Assembly (NCBI RefSeq): GCF_027812955.1
Contig: NZ_JAPYZV010000002.1
Location: 1 to 64,000, forward strand
Source of the DNA: Pedococcus sp. 5OH_020
GTDB lineage: Bacteria > Actinomycetota > Actinomycetes > Actinomycetales > Dermatophilaceae
Direction: 5' to 3'
DNA: 64,000 nucleotides
Shown in pieces: positions 33,645 through 42,194 of this stretch. Each line of letters begins with the position of its first letter. The stretch's first letter is position 1. The position numbers were made by a program, and so were the translations under genes. The notes beneath the pieces were generated by a model. It saw nothing but the letters and a program-made list of their open reading frames with translations. It was not told the origin of the DNA and did not search any database.

Positions 33645-35527
33645 CGGTTCTCCTCAGTACTCGGCACAGCCAGCACAGTATCGTGGTCGTACCGGCGGCC
33701 CAGAGCAGCGAAGACGTGGGCTCCCTCGTCGGCGGGGCCCACCGCGGCTCGCATGGGACCGAACAGCTCGCGCCCCGTGCCCACGCCTTCCTCTGACATG
33801 CGAGGGGAAGGCAGCCGGTCGGCGAGCTGCCGCTCGTCGACGAGGACGTCGAGCCTGCCGGTCAGGGCGTCGACCCGGATGACATCGCCATCCAGGATCT
33901 TGGCGATGGGCCCTGCGTGCACCGACTCGGGGGTGACGTGGATGGCGGCCGGAATGGCGCCCGAGGCACCGCTCATACGGCCGTCGGTGACCAGAGCGAC
34001 GGCGTGGCCACGCTTCTTCAAGACTCCCAGCGACGGGGTGAGGGCATGCAGCTCCGGCATCCCGTTGGCGCTCGGCCCCTGCTCCCGGATGACGACGACG
34101 ACGTCCCGGTCGAGCTCACGGCGTGAGAACGCCTGGAGGAAGGCCACCTGGTCGGTGAAGACTCGGGCGGGAGCCTCGACGACCAGGTCCTCCTCGGCAA
34201 CCGAGGACACCTTGATCACCGCGTGACCGAGGGTCCCCTGCAGCACCCGCAGCCCTCCGTCCGGGGCGAACGGCTCGTCCGCCGCGCGGAGCACGTCCCG
34301 GTCACCCGACTCGGATGCTCCGTCGACGAACCGGAGCGTGCCGTCGACCAGGACCGGCCGCTGGGTGTAGCGGGACAGTCCCGGGCCGGCCAAGGTGAGC
34401 ACGTCCTCGTGGACGAGGCCGGCCTGGAGCAGGGTACGCACGAGGAAGGGCGTCCCACCTGCCTGGTGGAAGTCGTTCACGTCGGCGGGGCCGTTGGGGT
34501 AGATCCGCGCGACCAGCGGCACTGCGGCCGAGAGGTCGTCGAAGTCCTCCCACGTGAGGTCGATGCCCGCGGCGGCGGCCATCGAGATGAGGTGCATCGT
34601 GTGGTTGGTCGACCCGCCCGTCGCGAGCAGCGCCACGACGCCGTTCACGACCGACTTCTCGTCCACGACCTGGCCGATGCCGTACGGCTGCTCGGAGGCG
34701 GCGATCTCCGCAACACGCCTCGTGGTAGCAGCGGTGAGAGCCTCCCGCACGGGCTCGTCAGGGTGGACGAACGCCGCACCAGGCAGGTGCAGGCCCATGA
34801 CGTCCATGAGCATCTGGTTGGAGTTCGCGGTTCCGTAGAACGTGCAGGTGCCGGGCGAGTGGTACGACGCGACCTCGCTCGCCAGCAGCTCGTCCCGTCC
34901 AGCCTCTCCCGCGGCGTACGCCTTGCGGGTCTCGGCCTTCTCGGCGTTGGATCGGCCCGAAGCCATCGGACCGGCGGGGACCAGGGCCGTCGGCAGGTGC
35001 CCGAAGGACAGCGCACCCGCCACCAGGCCCGGCACGATCTTGTCGCAGACGCCGAGCAGGAGCGCACCGTCGAACACGTCGTGCGACAGCGCGATGGCCG
35101 TGGACATGGCGATGACGTCGCGGCTGAAGAGGCTCAGCTCCATCCCCGCGCGCCCCTGCGTGATGCCGTCGCACATCGCCGGGACGCCACCGGCGACCCG
35201 CGCCACCGCGCCCACCTCTCGGGCGGTCTGCTTCATCGCCGCCGGGTAGTGCTCGAAGGGGGCATGCGCCGAGAGCATGTCGTTGTACGAGGTGACGATG
35301 CCGAGGCTGACGCCGGTGTCGGCGGCCATGGTGGCTCGGTCGCTGCCCCCGCACGCAGCGACGGCGTGGGCCAGGTTCGAGCAGCCGAGGTCGGTGCGGG
35401 CGGGGCGCAGGCTCAGCTCGGAGGCGGCGCGGGACATCCGCCGCAGGTAGGCCGCGCGGCCGGCGCGGCTTCGTTCGGTGAGCCGAGAGGTGACCTCGGC
35501 GACGACAGGGTGGACGGTGGGGGCCAT
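33641..35527 (-). CDS. edd: Phosphogluconate dehydratase
   Basis: 628 residues, a full-length IlvD/Edd-type [4Fe-4S] dehydratase that turns 6-phosphogluconate into KDPG. The Fe-S ligands are in [18 protein letters not shown] near the start, [18 protein letters not shown], and [33 protein letters not shown] lies near the C-terminus. The ATG at 35527 has GAGGAG upstream. It is the first gene of the edd-eda operon; a perfect CRP-type site sits 66 bases upstream. Confidence 0.95.
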   Translation of the reverse strand: MAPTVHPVVAEVTSRLTERSRAGRAAYLRRMSRAASELSLRPARTDLGCSNLAHAVAACGGSDRATMAADTGVSLGIVTSYNDMLSAHAPFEHYPAAMKQTAREVGAVARVAGGVPAMCDGITQGRAGMELSLFSRDVIAMSTAIALSHDVFDGALLLGVCDKIVPGLVAGALSFGHLPTALVPAGPMASGRSNAEKAETRKAYAAGEAGRDELLASEVASYHSPGTCTFYGTANSNQMLMDVMGLHLPGAAFVHPDEPVREALTAATTRRVAEIAASEQPYGIGQVVDEKSVVNGVVALLATGGSTNHTMHLISMAAAAGIDLTWEDFDDLSAAVPLVARIYPNGPADVNDFHQAGGTPFLVRTLLQAGLVHEDVLTLAGPGLSRYTQRPVLVDGTLRFVDGASESGDRDVLRAADEPFAPDGGLRVLQGTLGHAVIKVSSVAEEDLVVEAPARVFTDQVAFLQAFSRRELDRDVVVVIREQGPSANGMPELHALTPSLGVLKKRGHAVALVTDGRMSGASGAIPAAIHVTPESVHAGPIAKILDGDVIRVDALTGRLDVLVDERQLADRLPSPRMSEEGVGTGRELFGPMRAAVGPADEGAHVFAALGRRYDHDTVLAVPSTEENR

Positions 35528-35592
35528 GAGGGCTCCTCGGCGTTTCGGCGGTCAGGACAGGGACCGCGCGAACGGCGTCGTTGGCGCGCGCG

Positions 35593-35615
35593 TGTGACTC
35601 AGTTCACAAGTGTGA
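35593..35615. promoter_or_regulatory. CRP/GlxR-type operator upstream of edd
   Basis: TGTGA-CTCAGT-TCACA (35593-35608) is a perfect match to the CRP-family consensus TGTGA-N6-TCACA. It is immediately followed by AG and another TGTGA, so TCACA-AG-TGTGA (35604-35615) forms a second palindrome sharing a half-site. The position is consistent with cAMP-dependent control of the Entner-Doudoroff operon. The rest of 35528-35693 shows no gene. Confidence 0.7.
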
Positions 35616-35693
35616 CGGCCACTGTCCCCCCGCCGAAGATCGTCCCGGGATGCGGACAGCGCGTCCGCCATCCAGCCCCTGGCCGGGGCACTT

Positions 35694-36374
35694 CTAGGGC
35701 TGTCGCCGCCAGAGCCGCCAGGCGCCGGCCCCATCGAGCGACCCCGAGCCGATGCGCGTGAAGACCAGGCGGTCATGCAGCCGGTTACGCCGCCCGGCCC
35801 AGAACTCGACCTCCTCGCAGACCACCCGATAGCCGCCCCAGAAGTCCGGAACCGGCACGTCGTGGGGGTTCCCACGGTCGGGGAACTGCGCGGCATACCG
35901 CGAGTAGGCCGCCTCGAGCCCGGTACGGCCCTCGACCGGCTGGGACTGACGTGACGCCCATGCGGAAATGCGGGAGGCCCACGGGCGCGACCCGAAGTAC
36001 GCGGTCACCTCCTCCCGGCCCAGCTCCTCGGCGCGGCCCCGGAACCGGATCGCGCGGAACATCGCCGGCCACGTCAACGAGGCGGCCAAGCCACCGGTGG
36101 CGGCGATCTCCACACCTTTCGACGACTGCGTCCCCGTGACGAACCCTGGCCCGCGGTCGTCGAAGAACCGCATCAGCACCGTCCTGACGTTGGGCATCCC
36201 GTCACCGTCGACTGTCGCCACCGAGAGCGCGAGCGGCTCGGGCACGTCGTCCTGCGCGTCGGCCCGCGCCAGGGCCTCGCTCACCCACAGACGCGCCTGC
36301 TGCCACGGGGTGGCGGCGACCTGGGCCTCGGACAGGCCCTCGCCGGTGTAGTCCACGCGTCGCGCATCAGTCAT
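35694..36374 (-). CDS. pdxH: Pyridoxamine 5'-phosphate oxidase
   Basis: 226 residues. It oxidises pyridoxine or pyridoxamine 5'-phosphate to the coenzyme PLP, using FMN. Family blocks are NVRTVLMRFFDDRGPGFVT, SSKGVEIA, PWASRISAWASRQSQPV, VPDFWGGYRV and the C-terminal GRRNRLHDRLVF, which contains the substrate-binding Arg and His. TAATCT lies exactly six bases before the ATG (36381-36386), so the gene is predicted to be leaderless. It lies upstream of edd on the same strand but 166 bases and an operator separate them. Confidence 0.93.
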   Translation of the reverse strand: MTDARRVDYTGEGLSEAQVAATPWQQARLWVSEALARADAQDDVPEPLALSVATVDGDGMPNVRTVLMRFFDDRGPGFVTGTQSSKGVEIAATGGLAASLTWPAMFRAIRFRGRAEELGREEVTAYFGSRPWASRISAWASRQSQPVEGRTGLEAAYSRYAAQFPDRGNPHDVPVPDFWGGYRVVCEEVEFWAGRRNRLHDRLVFTRIGSGSLDGAGAWRLWRRQP

Positions 36375-36421
36375 GCGTCGAGATTAGGGTGAGGGATCAC
36401 CGCCCAGCGACAGGAGGCACG

Positions 36422-36820
36422 ATGCCCAGCAAAGGCAAGGCTGTCGGCACCATCGTCAAGTGGGGCGTCAAGTACGGGCCTCATGTGGTGGTCCTTGCCC
36501 AGCAGGCCAAGGACCCGGCGATGGCTGCGGCGCAGAAGGCTCTGGACCGGCAGAAGGCGAGGCGACGCGCCATCGAGCATGCGGCCACGGTCCAGGACGG
36601 CTCGGTGCTCAAGACGTTCGACCCCCGGGCGGACCACAGCGACCCCGTCTGGGTCGTCTTCGCCGGCGAGGAGCCCATCGCGTCGCACCCTTCCACCACT
36701 ACTCCCCTGCCGGAGCTCGTGGCCAAGAGCGACCTGTCCACTCGTATCCGCCCTGCCGACCTGCCCTCCCCCGCGCAGCGTGTTCGCAAGCAGCTGCCCG
36801 GCCGGTTCGGGCGCAGCTGA
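36422..36820 (+). CDS. Conserved actinobacterial hypothetical protein
   Basis: 132 residues from ATG 36422 with AGGAGG five to six bases upstream. It begins PSKGKAVGTIVKWGVKYGPH and continues with a basic amphipathic region (ALDRQKARRRAIEHAA), then FDPRADHSDPVWVVFAGEEP and a Pro/Leu-rich end. No signal peptide, no motif that I recognise. The FAD oxidoreductase starts three bases after its stop, so they form an operon. Confidence 0.75.
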   Translation: MPSKGKAVGTIVKWGVKYGPHVVVLAQQAKDPAMAAAQKALDRQKARRRAIEHAATVQDGSVLKTFDPRADHSDPVWVVFAGEEPIASHPSTTTPLPELVAKSDLSTRIRPADLPSPAQRVRKQLPGRFGRS

Positions 36821-36823
36821 GCC

Positions 36824-38416
36824 ATGCGGGAGACGGTTGACGCCGTCGTCATCGGCGCCGGCCACCACGGTCTGGTGAGCGCGGCGGTGCTGGCCGATGC
36901 GGGGTGGGACGTGCTGGTGCTGGAGGAGCGCGAGAAGGTCGGCGGAGCCGTGGCCTCGCGCACTGTCGACGGCTGGGTGATGGACGAGTTCAGCGCGTGC
37001 TACCCGCTCGCCGCCGCCTCACCGGTCCTGCGCCATCTCGAGCTGGAACGGCATGGGCTCTCGTGGCAGCGCCCGAACCGCGTGCTGGCGCACCTCGGCA
37101 AGCCGGAGGCGCAGGCCGCCCTGATCCATCTCGACCCCCAGCAGACCGCGGCCAGGCTCGCCGAAGACCACCCCGCCGACGAGGCGAACTGGCTCAGGAT
37201 GGTGGACCAGTACCAGCAGATCCGCGAGCCCTTCCTCGACGCGCTGCTGACCCGCTGGCCGCCGGTGCGCTCGGTGGGCCGCCTGCTGGGGACAGTCGGT
37301 GCGAGGGAGACCCCCCGCTTCGTCCGGACCTTCAGCCTGCCCCTGACACGCTTCAGCGAGGAGGCGTTCGCCGGGCAGGCGGCGCGAATGCTGCTGGCGG
37401 GGAACGCTGCTCACGCCGACATCCCCCCGGAGGCGCCAGGCAGCGGGCTGTTCGGATGGCTCATGGCCATGCTGGCCCAGGACGTCGGGTTCCCATCCCC
37501 CAGTGGCGGGGCGGGTGAGCTCGCCGGAGCTCTGGCGCGGCGGGCGGAGAGCGCCGGTGCACGCGTGGAGACGGGCACGCGGGTGACCCGGGTCGTGACG
37601 TCGGGCGGTCGGGTCGCCGGCGTGGTGACCGAGGGCGGACGGCAGGTCGCCGTACGCCGTGCCGTGGTCGCCGACACCAGCGCGCCCCAGATGTTCGCTC
37701 GGCTGCTGTCCGCCGAAGACCTGCCGCCACGGCTCCTGGACGATCTCGAGCACTTCGAGTGGGACCTTCCCACCGTGAAGCTCAACTACCGGCTGTCGGC
37801 CCCAATGCCCTGGTCGGCGTCCGAGGCTCATGGAGCCGGCGTGGTGCACCTCGGGGCGGACACCGCGGGCCTGACGCGCTGGTTCACCGACCTCAACACC
37901 GGGGTCCTACCGCAGCGGCCGTTCGCGCTGCTGGGGCAGATGACCACGACGGACCCCGGACGCTCGCCGGCGGGCACCGAGACGATGTGGGTGTACTCCC
38001 ATCTGCCGCGCAGCCGCGCCGGCGACGCGGACGCCCGGCTCCTGACCGAGCGGCTGGAGGAGATGATCGACAGCTATGCCCCGGGCTGGCGCGACAACGT
38101 GCTCGACCGGTGGGACCAGCGGCCGTCCGACCTCGAGGCGGCCGACCGGAACCTCACCGGCGGTGCGGTCGGCGGCGGTACGTCGCAGCTGTTCCAGCAG
38201 GCGGTCTTCCGGCCCGTGGTCGGCCTCGGCGGGCCCCGTACGCCGGTCGCCGGCCTCTATCTCGGCAGCTCCTCGGCCCACCCCGGTGGTGGAGTGCACG
38301 GGGCGTGCGGGTACCTCGCCGCCCGGGCTGCCCTCTCCGACCACAGCTGGTGGGGCCGGCCCCGCCAGAAGCTGGAGCTGGCGGCGCTGCACTGGCTCTA
38401 CGGCGACGGCGTCTGA
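36824..38416 (+). CDS. FAD/NAD(P)-dependent oxidoreductase, phytoene desaturase/PYROXD2-like
   Basis: 530 residues. The dinucleotide-binding fold is at the very start (DAVVIGAGHHGLVSAAVLADAG, then VLVLEEREKVGGA). The C-terminal block LYLGSSSAHPGGGVHGACG is the second FAD contact of the CrtI/PYROXD2 group. Members desaturate carotenoids or oxidise unknown substrates; no carotenoid genes are near, so the PYROXD2-like branch is more likely. It is coupled to the upstream hypothetical gene. Its 3' end overlaps the convergent SRPBCC gene by 19 bases. Confidence 0.9.
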   Translation: MRETVDAVVIGAGHHGLVSAAVLADAGWDVLVLEEREKVGGAVASRTVDGWVMDEFSACYPLAAASPVLRHLELERHGLSWQRPNRVLAHLGKPEAQAALIHLDPQQTAARLAEDHPADEANWLRMVDQYQQIREPFLDALLTRWPPVRSVGRLLGTVGARETPRFVRTFSLPLTRFSEEAFAGQAARMLLAGNAAHADIPPEAPGSGLFGWLMAMLAQDVGFPSPSGGAGELAGALARRAESAGARVETGTRVTRVVTSGGRVAGVVTEGGRQVAVRRAVVADTSAPQMFARLLSAEDLPPRLLDDLEHFEWDLPTVKLNYRLSAPMPWSASEAHGAGVVHLGADTAGLTRWFTDLNTGVLPQRPFALLGQMTTTDPGRSPAGTETMWVYSHLPRSRAGDADARLLTERLEEMIDSYAPGWRDNVLDRWDQRPSDLEAADRNLTGGAVGGGTSQLFQQAVFRPVVGLGGPRTPVAGLYLGSSSAHPGGGVHGACGYLAARAALSDHSWWGRPRQKLELAALHWLYGDGV

Positions 38417-38856
38417 GCGTTGGGGTCCCGCCCCTCGGCGATGAGCGCGAGGCGCAGCAGTGACTCCGAGTTGCGACGCTTGAGCGCGGGCTCCTGGACC
38501 GCGGCCGGCAGCATGGTGGCAGGTCCGGAGACGGGGGCCTCGCGCATGGTGATGAGGCATCCGGCCGGGTCGGGCTGCAGCTCCAGCTCGACCTGCGCGA
38601 CACCGAAGGGCCGCGCGGCCGCACGGAGCACCAGCCGTCGCCCTGGCTCGCAGTCGGCGACGCTCGTCTCGTCGTTGAGCAGGATGGGCCAGGCACCCAC
38701 GGAGTGGTGGATCTTGGCGTCGACCTTCGGCCACTCCCCCTCGACGGTCCGGATGCGCGAGGCCCCCACGACCCAGGAGGCGTAGCTCCACGGGTCGGCG
38801 AGGACGGCCCAGACCGCGTCGACCGAGGCTGACGTGTGGTGGGTGTTGGTCGTCAT
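38398..38856 (-). CDS. SRPBCC-superfamily protein (START-like ligand-binding fold)
   Basis: 152 residues. The helix-grip fold is apparent: SASVDAVWAVLADPWSYASWV, DETSVADCEPGRRLVLRAAARP, VELELQPDPAGCLITMREA, and the last helix RRNSESLLRLALIAEG. Members bind lipophilic ligands or act in polyketide or coenzyme Q chemistry; the ligand is unknown. A weak -10-like CACCCT lies six bases before the ATG. It overlaps the end of the FAD oxidoreductase on the other strand, which hints that the two may work together but does not show it. Confidence 0.82.
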   Translation of the reverse strand: MTTNTHHTSASVDAVWAVLADPWSYASWVVGASRIRTVEGEWPKVDAKIHHSVGAWPILLNDETSVADCEPGRRLVLRAAARPFGVAQVELELQPDPAGCLITMREAPVSGPATMLPAAVQEPALKRRNSESLLRLALIAEGRDPNAQTPSP

Positions 38857-39018
38857 GAGCCCAGGGTGTCATGGGTGTCGACGGGCCGCCTCTGGCGCTG
38901 GTGGGCGACCTGCGCCCGTCTGCGGCGTCGCTTAGGGTTGGCTGCGTCAGGTGCCACGAAGGTCCGGGGAGGCAGCGGTGGGGGTGGAGGTCCGCCCGGC
39001 GAACGGGGGGCAGACGCG

Positions 39019-39897
39019 GTGACGGTGCTCGACCCCGTCCTGGAGCGCGCTCGCCATCAGATGGCCAGCGCGCTGCGGTCCAAGGTGGCCGGTGAGGACG
39101 GTCCGGAGAAGGCCAAGGTCATCTGGGAGTCTGAAGGTCCGCGGTGGTTCACCCCGCAGGACCCGATCTGGCGCGTCCACGCGGACGCCTCGATGTTTCC
39201 GGCGGGCATCCGGGCGTTGCTGCTGCAGTCGCTCCATCCCCTGGCGATGGCGGGAGTGGCGGGGCATTCTGGCTACAAGGGCGACCCCTGGGGACGCCTC
39301 CAGCGCACGAGTGAGTTCCTGGCGACGACGACCTTCGGCACGATCGAGGCGGCCGAGGCGCAGATCGCCCGCGTTCGTTCGATCCACGAACGGGTCCGCG
39401 GCAAGGCACCGGGCGGGCGTCCGTACGCGGCGAGCGACCCGCACCTGCTTGCGTGGGTCCACGCCGCCGAGGCCGACAGCTTCCTGACCGCCTTCCAGCG
39501 CTACGCGACGCAGCCCCTCACGGCGCGCGAGGCTGACCGGTACGTGGAGCAGGCAGCCGTCGTGGCTTCGCGACTCGGTGTTCCGCAACCGCCGACGTCG
39601 GTGAGCGACCTGGTCGACGTCATCGAGTCGTACCGCCCGGAGCTGTCCGGCACCCCCGAAGCCCGGGAAGCCGCTCGGTTCCTGCTGGTCCACCCCCCGC
39701 TGCCGTGGGCGGCTCGGCCCGGGTATGCCGCGCTGGCGGCTGGAGCCGTCGCGATCCTCCCGCGGTGGGCCCGTGGACCCCTTCGGCTGCCGTGGCTCCC
39801 GGTGACCGAGCGGCTGGTGGGGAGGCCGGTCGGCGGGGTCGCCACCTCCGTCGTGCGCTGGGCGATGCAGCCGGCTCGCGAACAGCGTCACGGCTGA
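39019..39897 (+). CDS. Oxygenase MpaB-family (DUF2236) protein
   Basis: 292 residues from GTG 39019, chosen because GGGGGG lies about nine bases upstream; the frame is open to 38836. WRVHADASMFPAGIRALLLQSLHPLAMAGVA-H followed by DPWGRLQRTSEFL and the block DPHLLAWVHAAEADSFL are the DUF2236 signature; the two His-rich regions bind heme in the latex-clearing/MpaB relatives. Substrate unknown. Between 38857 and 39018 a TAGGGT hexamer at 38933 could be the -10 of its promoter. It ends seven bases from the convergent MFS gene. Confidence 0.88.
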   Translation: MTVLDPVLERARHQMASALRSKVAGEDGPEKAKVIWESEGPRWFTPQDPIWRVHADASMFPAGIRALLLQSLHPLAMAGVAGHSGYKGDPWGRLQRTSEFLATTTFGTIEAAEAQIARVRSIHERVRGKAPGGRPYAASDPHLLAWVHAAEADSFLTAFQRYATQPLTAREADRYVEQAAVVASRLGVPQPPTSVSDLVDVIESYRPELSGTPEAREAARFLLVHPPLPWAARPGYAALAAGAVAILPRWARGPLRLPWLPVTERLVGRPVGGVATSVVRWAMQPAREQRHG

Positions 39898-39904
39898 GAC
39901 CCCG

Positions 39905-41182
39905 CTACGGCGCCGGATCGCGTGCGTCGTACCGCACGAACCCAGGCTGGAGCCGAGCGAGCGCCACGATCGCAAGCACGCAGGCCATGCCCCCGAGGAG
40001 TGCCGTCCGGCCTTCCCCCACCACCCTGGACAGCAGCCCACCCGCCAGCTCTCCCAGCCGGGGACCACCTGCCACGACGACGATGAACACGCCTTGGAGC
40101 CTCCCGCGCAGCCTGTCCGGGGTGGCCGCCTGAAGGATGGTCGTCCTGAACACCGCGCTCACAGAGTCCGACGCACCAGCCACCGCCATGCTGACGAGCC
40201 CGGCCCACAGGGCCGTCGAACGAGACAGCGCGCCGCCCGACGCCAGCAGCGCGACCCCGAACCCGGCGATGGCACAGCCCCACCCCACGATGGCGACCAG
40301 GATGGCCAGGCCCTGCCGACGAACCCGACCCAGCCGCCCTGAGAAGAACATCGCCCCGATCCCCCCGACCGCGGCGGCAGCGCTCAGGGCCCCGACAGTC
40401 TTGGCTCCGCCCCCGAAGATGACCGCACCCGCGGCAGGGAAGAGGACTCGTGGCTGAGCCAGGAACATCGCGCAGATGTCGGAGACGAACGTCATCCGCA
40501 CGTTGGGGCGAGTCGCAAGGAAGGCGAAGCCGTCCAGCACCGACCGCACACCTGGCCGGGATGGCTGCTCCCCGTCGGCCGAGGGCTCGGGTGGTAGCGG
40601 GTCCAGCCGGGCCAGACCCCAGAGCGCCGCAGTGGTGATGACCGCGTCCGTCGTGTACGCCGCCTTGAACCCGCCCGAGTCCACCAGCACACCGGCGAGC
40701 AGCGGCCCGACGGTCATCGACGCGTTCATGGCGAACACCGACAGTGCGTTCGCAGCCGGCAGCAGGTGACCGTCGAGGATCCTCGGGTAGATCGACGTCC
40801 TGGCCGGTGACGAGACGGCGAAAGCACCGTTCCACAGCGCCACCAAGGCGTAGAGGACCCACACCTGCGTGTTCCCCAGCCACGCCTGGGCCGCACAGAG
40901 GACGCTCGTGGTGAAGGCGATGCTCTGGGCCACAAGGCCCACACGACGGCGGTCGAAGTGGTCCACGAGCGTGCCGCCGTACAGGCCCATCACCACCAGC
41001 GGAACGAGCGCGCAGAACCCGACGACCCCCACGGCCGCCGTCGACCGGGTCAGGTCGTACACCTGCAGGCCGATCGCGACGACCGCGAGCTGCGAGCCGA
41101 CGTTGGACAGCGTGAAGCCCGCATAGAGACGCCGATATGCCGCGTTGACGCGCAAGGGGGTCAGATCCAGCAGCACGGGCAC
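39905..41182 (-). CDS. MFS exporter, enterobactin-exporter-like (DHA3) family
   Basis: 425 residues with twelve predicted helices. The start RVNAAYRRLYAGFTLSNVGSQ and the loop LVDHFDRRRVGLVAQ (motif A) with LWNGAFAVSSPARTSIYPR and LRGRLQGVFIVVVAGGPRLG match the DHA3 group. Members expel drugs, siderophores or peptides; the substrate here is unknown. TAGGGT lies seven bases before the GTG start, and the promoter region is shared with the divergent NYN-LOTUS gene. Confidence 0.9.
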   Translation of the reverse strand: MPVLLDLTPLRVNAAYRRLYAGFTLSNVGSQLAVVAIGLQVYDLTRSTAAVGVVGFCALVPLVVMGLYGGTLVDHFDRRRVGLVAQSIAFTTSVLCAAQAWLGNTQVWVLYALVALWNGAFAVSSPARTSIYPRILDGHLLPAANALSVFAMNASMTVGPLLAGVLVDSGGFKAAYTTDAVITTAALWGLARLDPLPPEPSADGEQPSRPGVRSVLDGFAFLATRPNVRMTFVSDICAMFLAQPRVLFPAAGAVIFGGGAKTVGALSAAAAVGGIGAMFFSGRLGRVRRQGLAILVAIVGWGCAIAGFGVALLASGGALSRSTALWAGLVSMAVAGASDSVSAVFRTTILQAATPDRLRGRLQGVFIVVVAGGPRLGELAGGLLSRVVGEGRTALLGGMACVLAIVALARLQPGFVRYDARDPAP

Positions 41183-41189
41183 GCCTCGG

Positions 41190-41219
41190 ACCCTACGTCT
41201 CGCCCGCGTCCCCTACGGT
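41190..41219. promoter_or_regulatory. Divergent pair of leaderless promoters in a 43-base intergenic region
   Basis: On the minus strand TAGGGT (41195-41190) serves the MFS gene starting at 41182, and on the plus strand TACGGT (41214-41219) serves the NYN gene starting exactly six bases later at 41226. The two -10 boxes are only 18 bases apart, so each promoter's upstream part covers the other's -10 and they should compete for polymerase. Confidence 0.5.
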
Positions 41220-41225
41220 CGCGGT

Positions 41226-41966
41226 ATGGAACGCAAGCCGCAGATCGCGCTGCTCATCGACGCCGACAATGCCCCGGCCAGCTCCATCGACCTCGTGCTC
41301 AACGAGCTGTCCGCCCTGGGCGAGACGAACATCCGGCGGGCCTACGGCAACTGGACCAAGCCTGAGCTGAGCGGGTGGGCGAGCATCCTGCACGACCGTG
41401 CCATCAGGCCGATGCAGCAGCACGACCCGAGCCGAGGAAAGAACGCGAGTGACATGGCGCTGGTGGTCGACGCGATGTCCCTTCTGCATGACGTGCATCC
41501 GGAGGTCTTCGGGATCGTGTCGTCCGATGCGGACTTCACACCCCTGGTGATGCACCTTCGCGAGCAGGGTGCGGCCGTCTACGGTTTCGGCGAGCCGAAG
41601 ACTCCCAAGGCGTTCAGGAGTGCCTGCTCGCGCTTCGTCTTCATCGACAAGCTCGCGGAGGCCGAGCCGGTGTCCGACGCGAGCGCTGCAGGGGCGATGA
41701 CCGTCAAGGTGCCTGGGGCGAAGCTTCGTCAGGACACCGGGCTGGTCAGGATGCTTCGCCGGGCGGTCAGCAGCGCCGCCGGCGAGGACGGTTGGGCTCC
41801 CGTGTCGGCGGTCGGCCAGCAGATCGGCAACCAGTCCTCCTTCGACCCCCGCAACTATGGCTACGTCAAGCTGAGCGCGCTCCTGAAGGCCATGGAGCTC
41901 TTCGACGTCCAGAACGAGGGACAGCCGCGGGTGGCTGTACGGGAGCGGCGGGCCACGAAGCAGTAG
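41226..41966 (+). CDS. NYN-domain RNase-like protein with LOTUS/OST-HTH domain
   Basis: 246 residues. The N-terminal NYN (PIN-like) domain shows its acidic metal site: ALLIDADNAPAS, DMALVVDAMSLL and FGIVSSDADFTPLV. The C-terminal half (ASAAGAMTVKVPGAKLRQ onward, with WAPVSAVGQQIGNQ and YGYVKLSALLKAMELFDV) is an OST-HTH/LOTUS domain, which binds RNA, G-quadruplex or protein partners. Together they suggest an RNA-processing or RNA-decay enzyme in the cytoplasm. Leaderless start. It stands alone. Confidence 0.9.
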   Translation: MERKPQIALLIDADNAPASSIDLVLNELSALGETNIRRAYGNWTKPELSGWASILHDRAIRPMQQHDPSRGKNASDMALVVDAMSLLHDVHPEVFGIVSSDADFTPLVMHLREQGAAVYGFGEPKTPKAFRSACSRFVFIDKLAEAEPVSDASAAGAMTVKVPGAKLRQDTGLVRMLRRAVSSAAGEDGWAPVSAVGQQIGNQSSFDPRNYGYVKLSALLKAMELFDVQNEGQPRVAVRERRATKQ

Positions 41967-42194
41967 CGAGCCGGAGGTGCTCGCCGGGGTCAGCCGATGA
42001 CGATGATGTCGAGCTCGGCTGCGAGCTGAGGGCCCAGCTCGAGGAGCTGCTTTGCCGGGATGGTGCTGCCACGCAGCCACCTCGCCTAGTCGGATCCGGG
42101 CACCAGCACCGCGCATGGTCGCAAATCGGGGGGACAGTGCAGAATGAACTCCCCAGTAGCACCCCCGCAGCGACGCCGAGCCGAGAGGACACCG

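Noticed and set aside
34223-35761. Long plus-strand frame antisense to edd
   Set aside because: Low-complexity Arg/Val/Gly/His sequence without motifs; edd on the minus strand is unmistakable.
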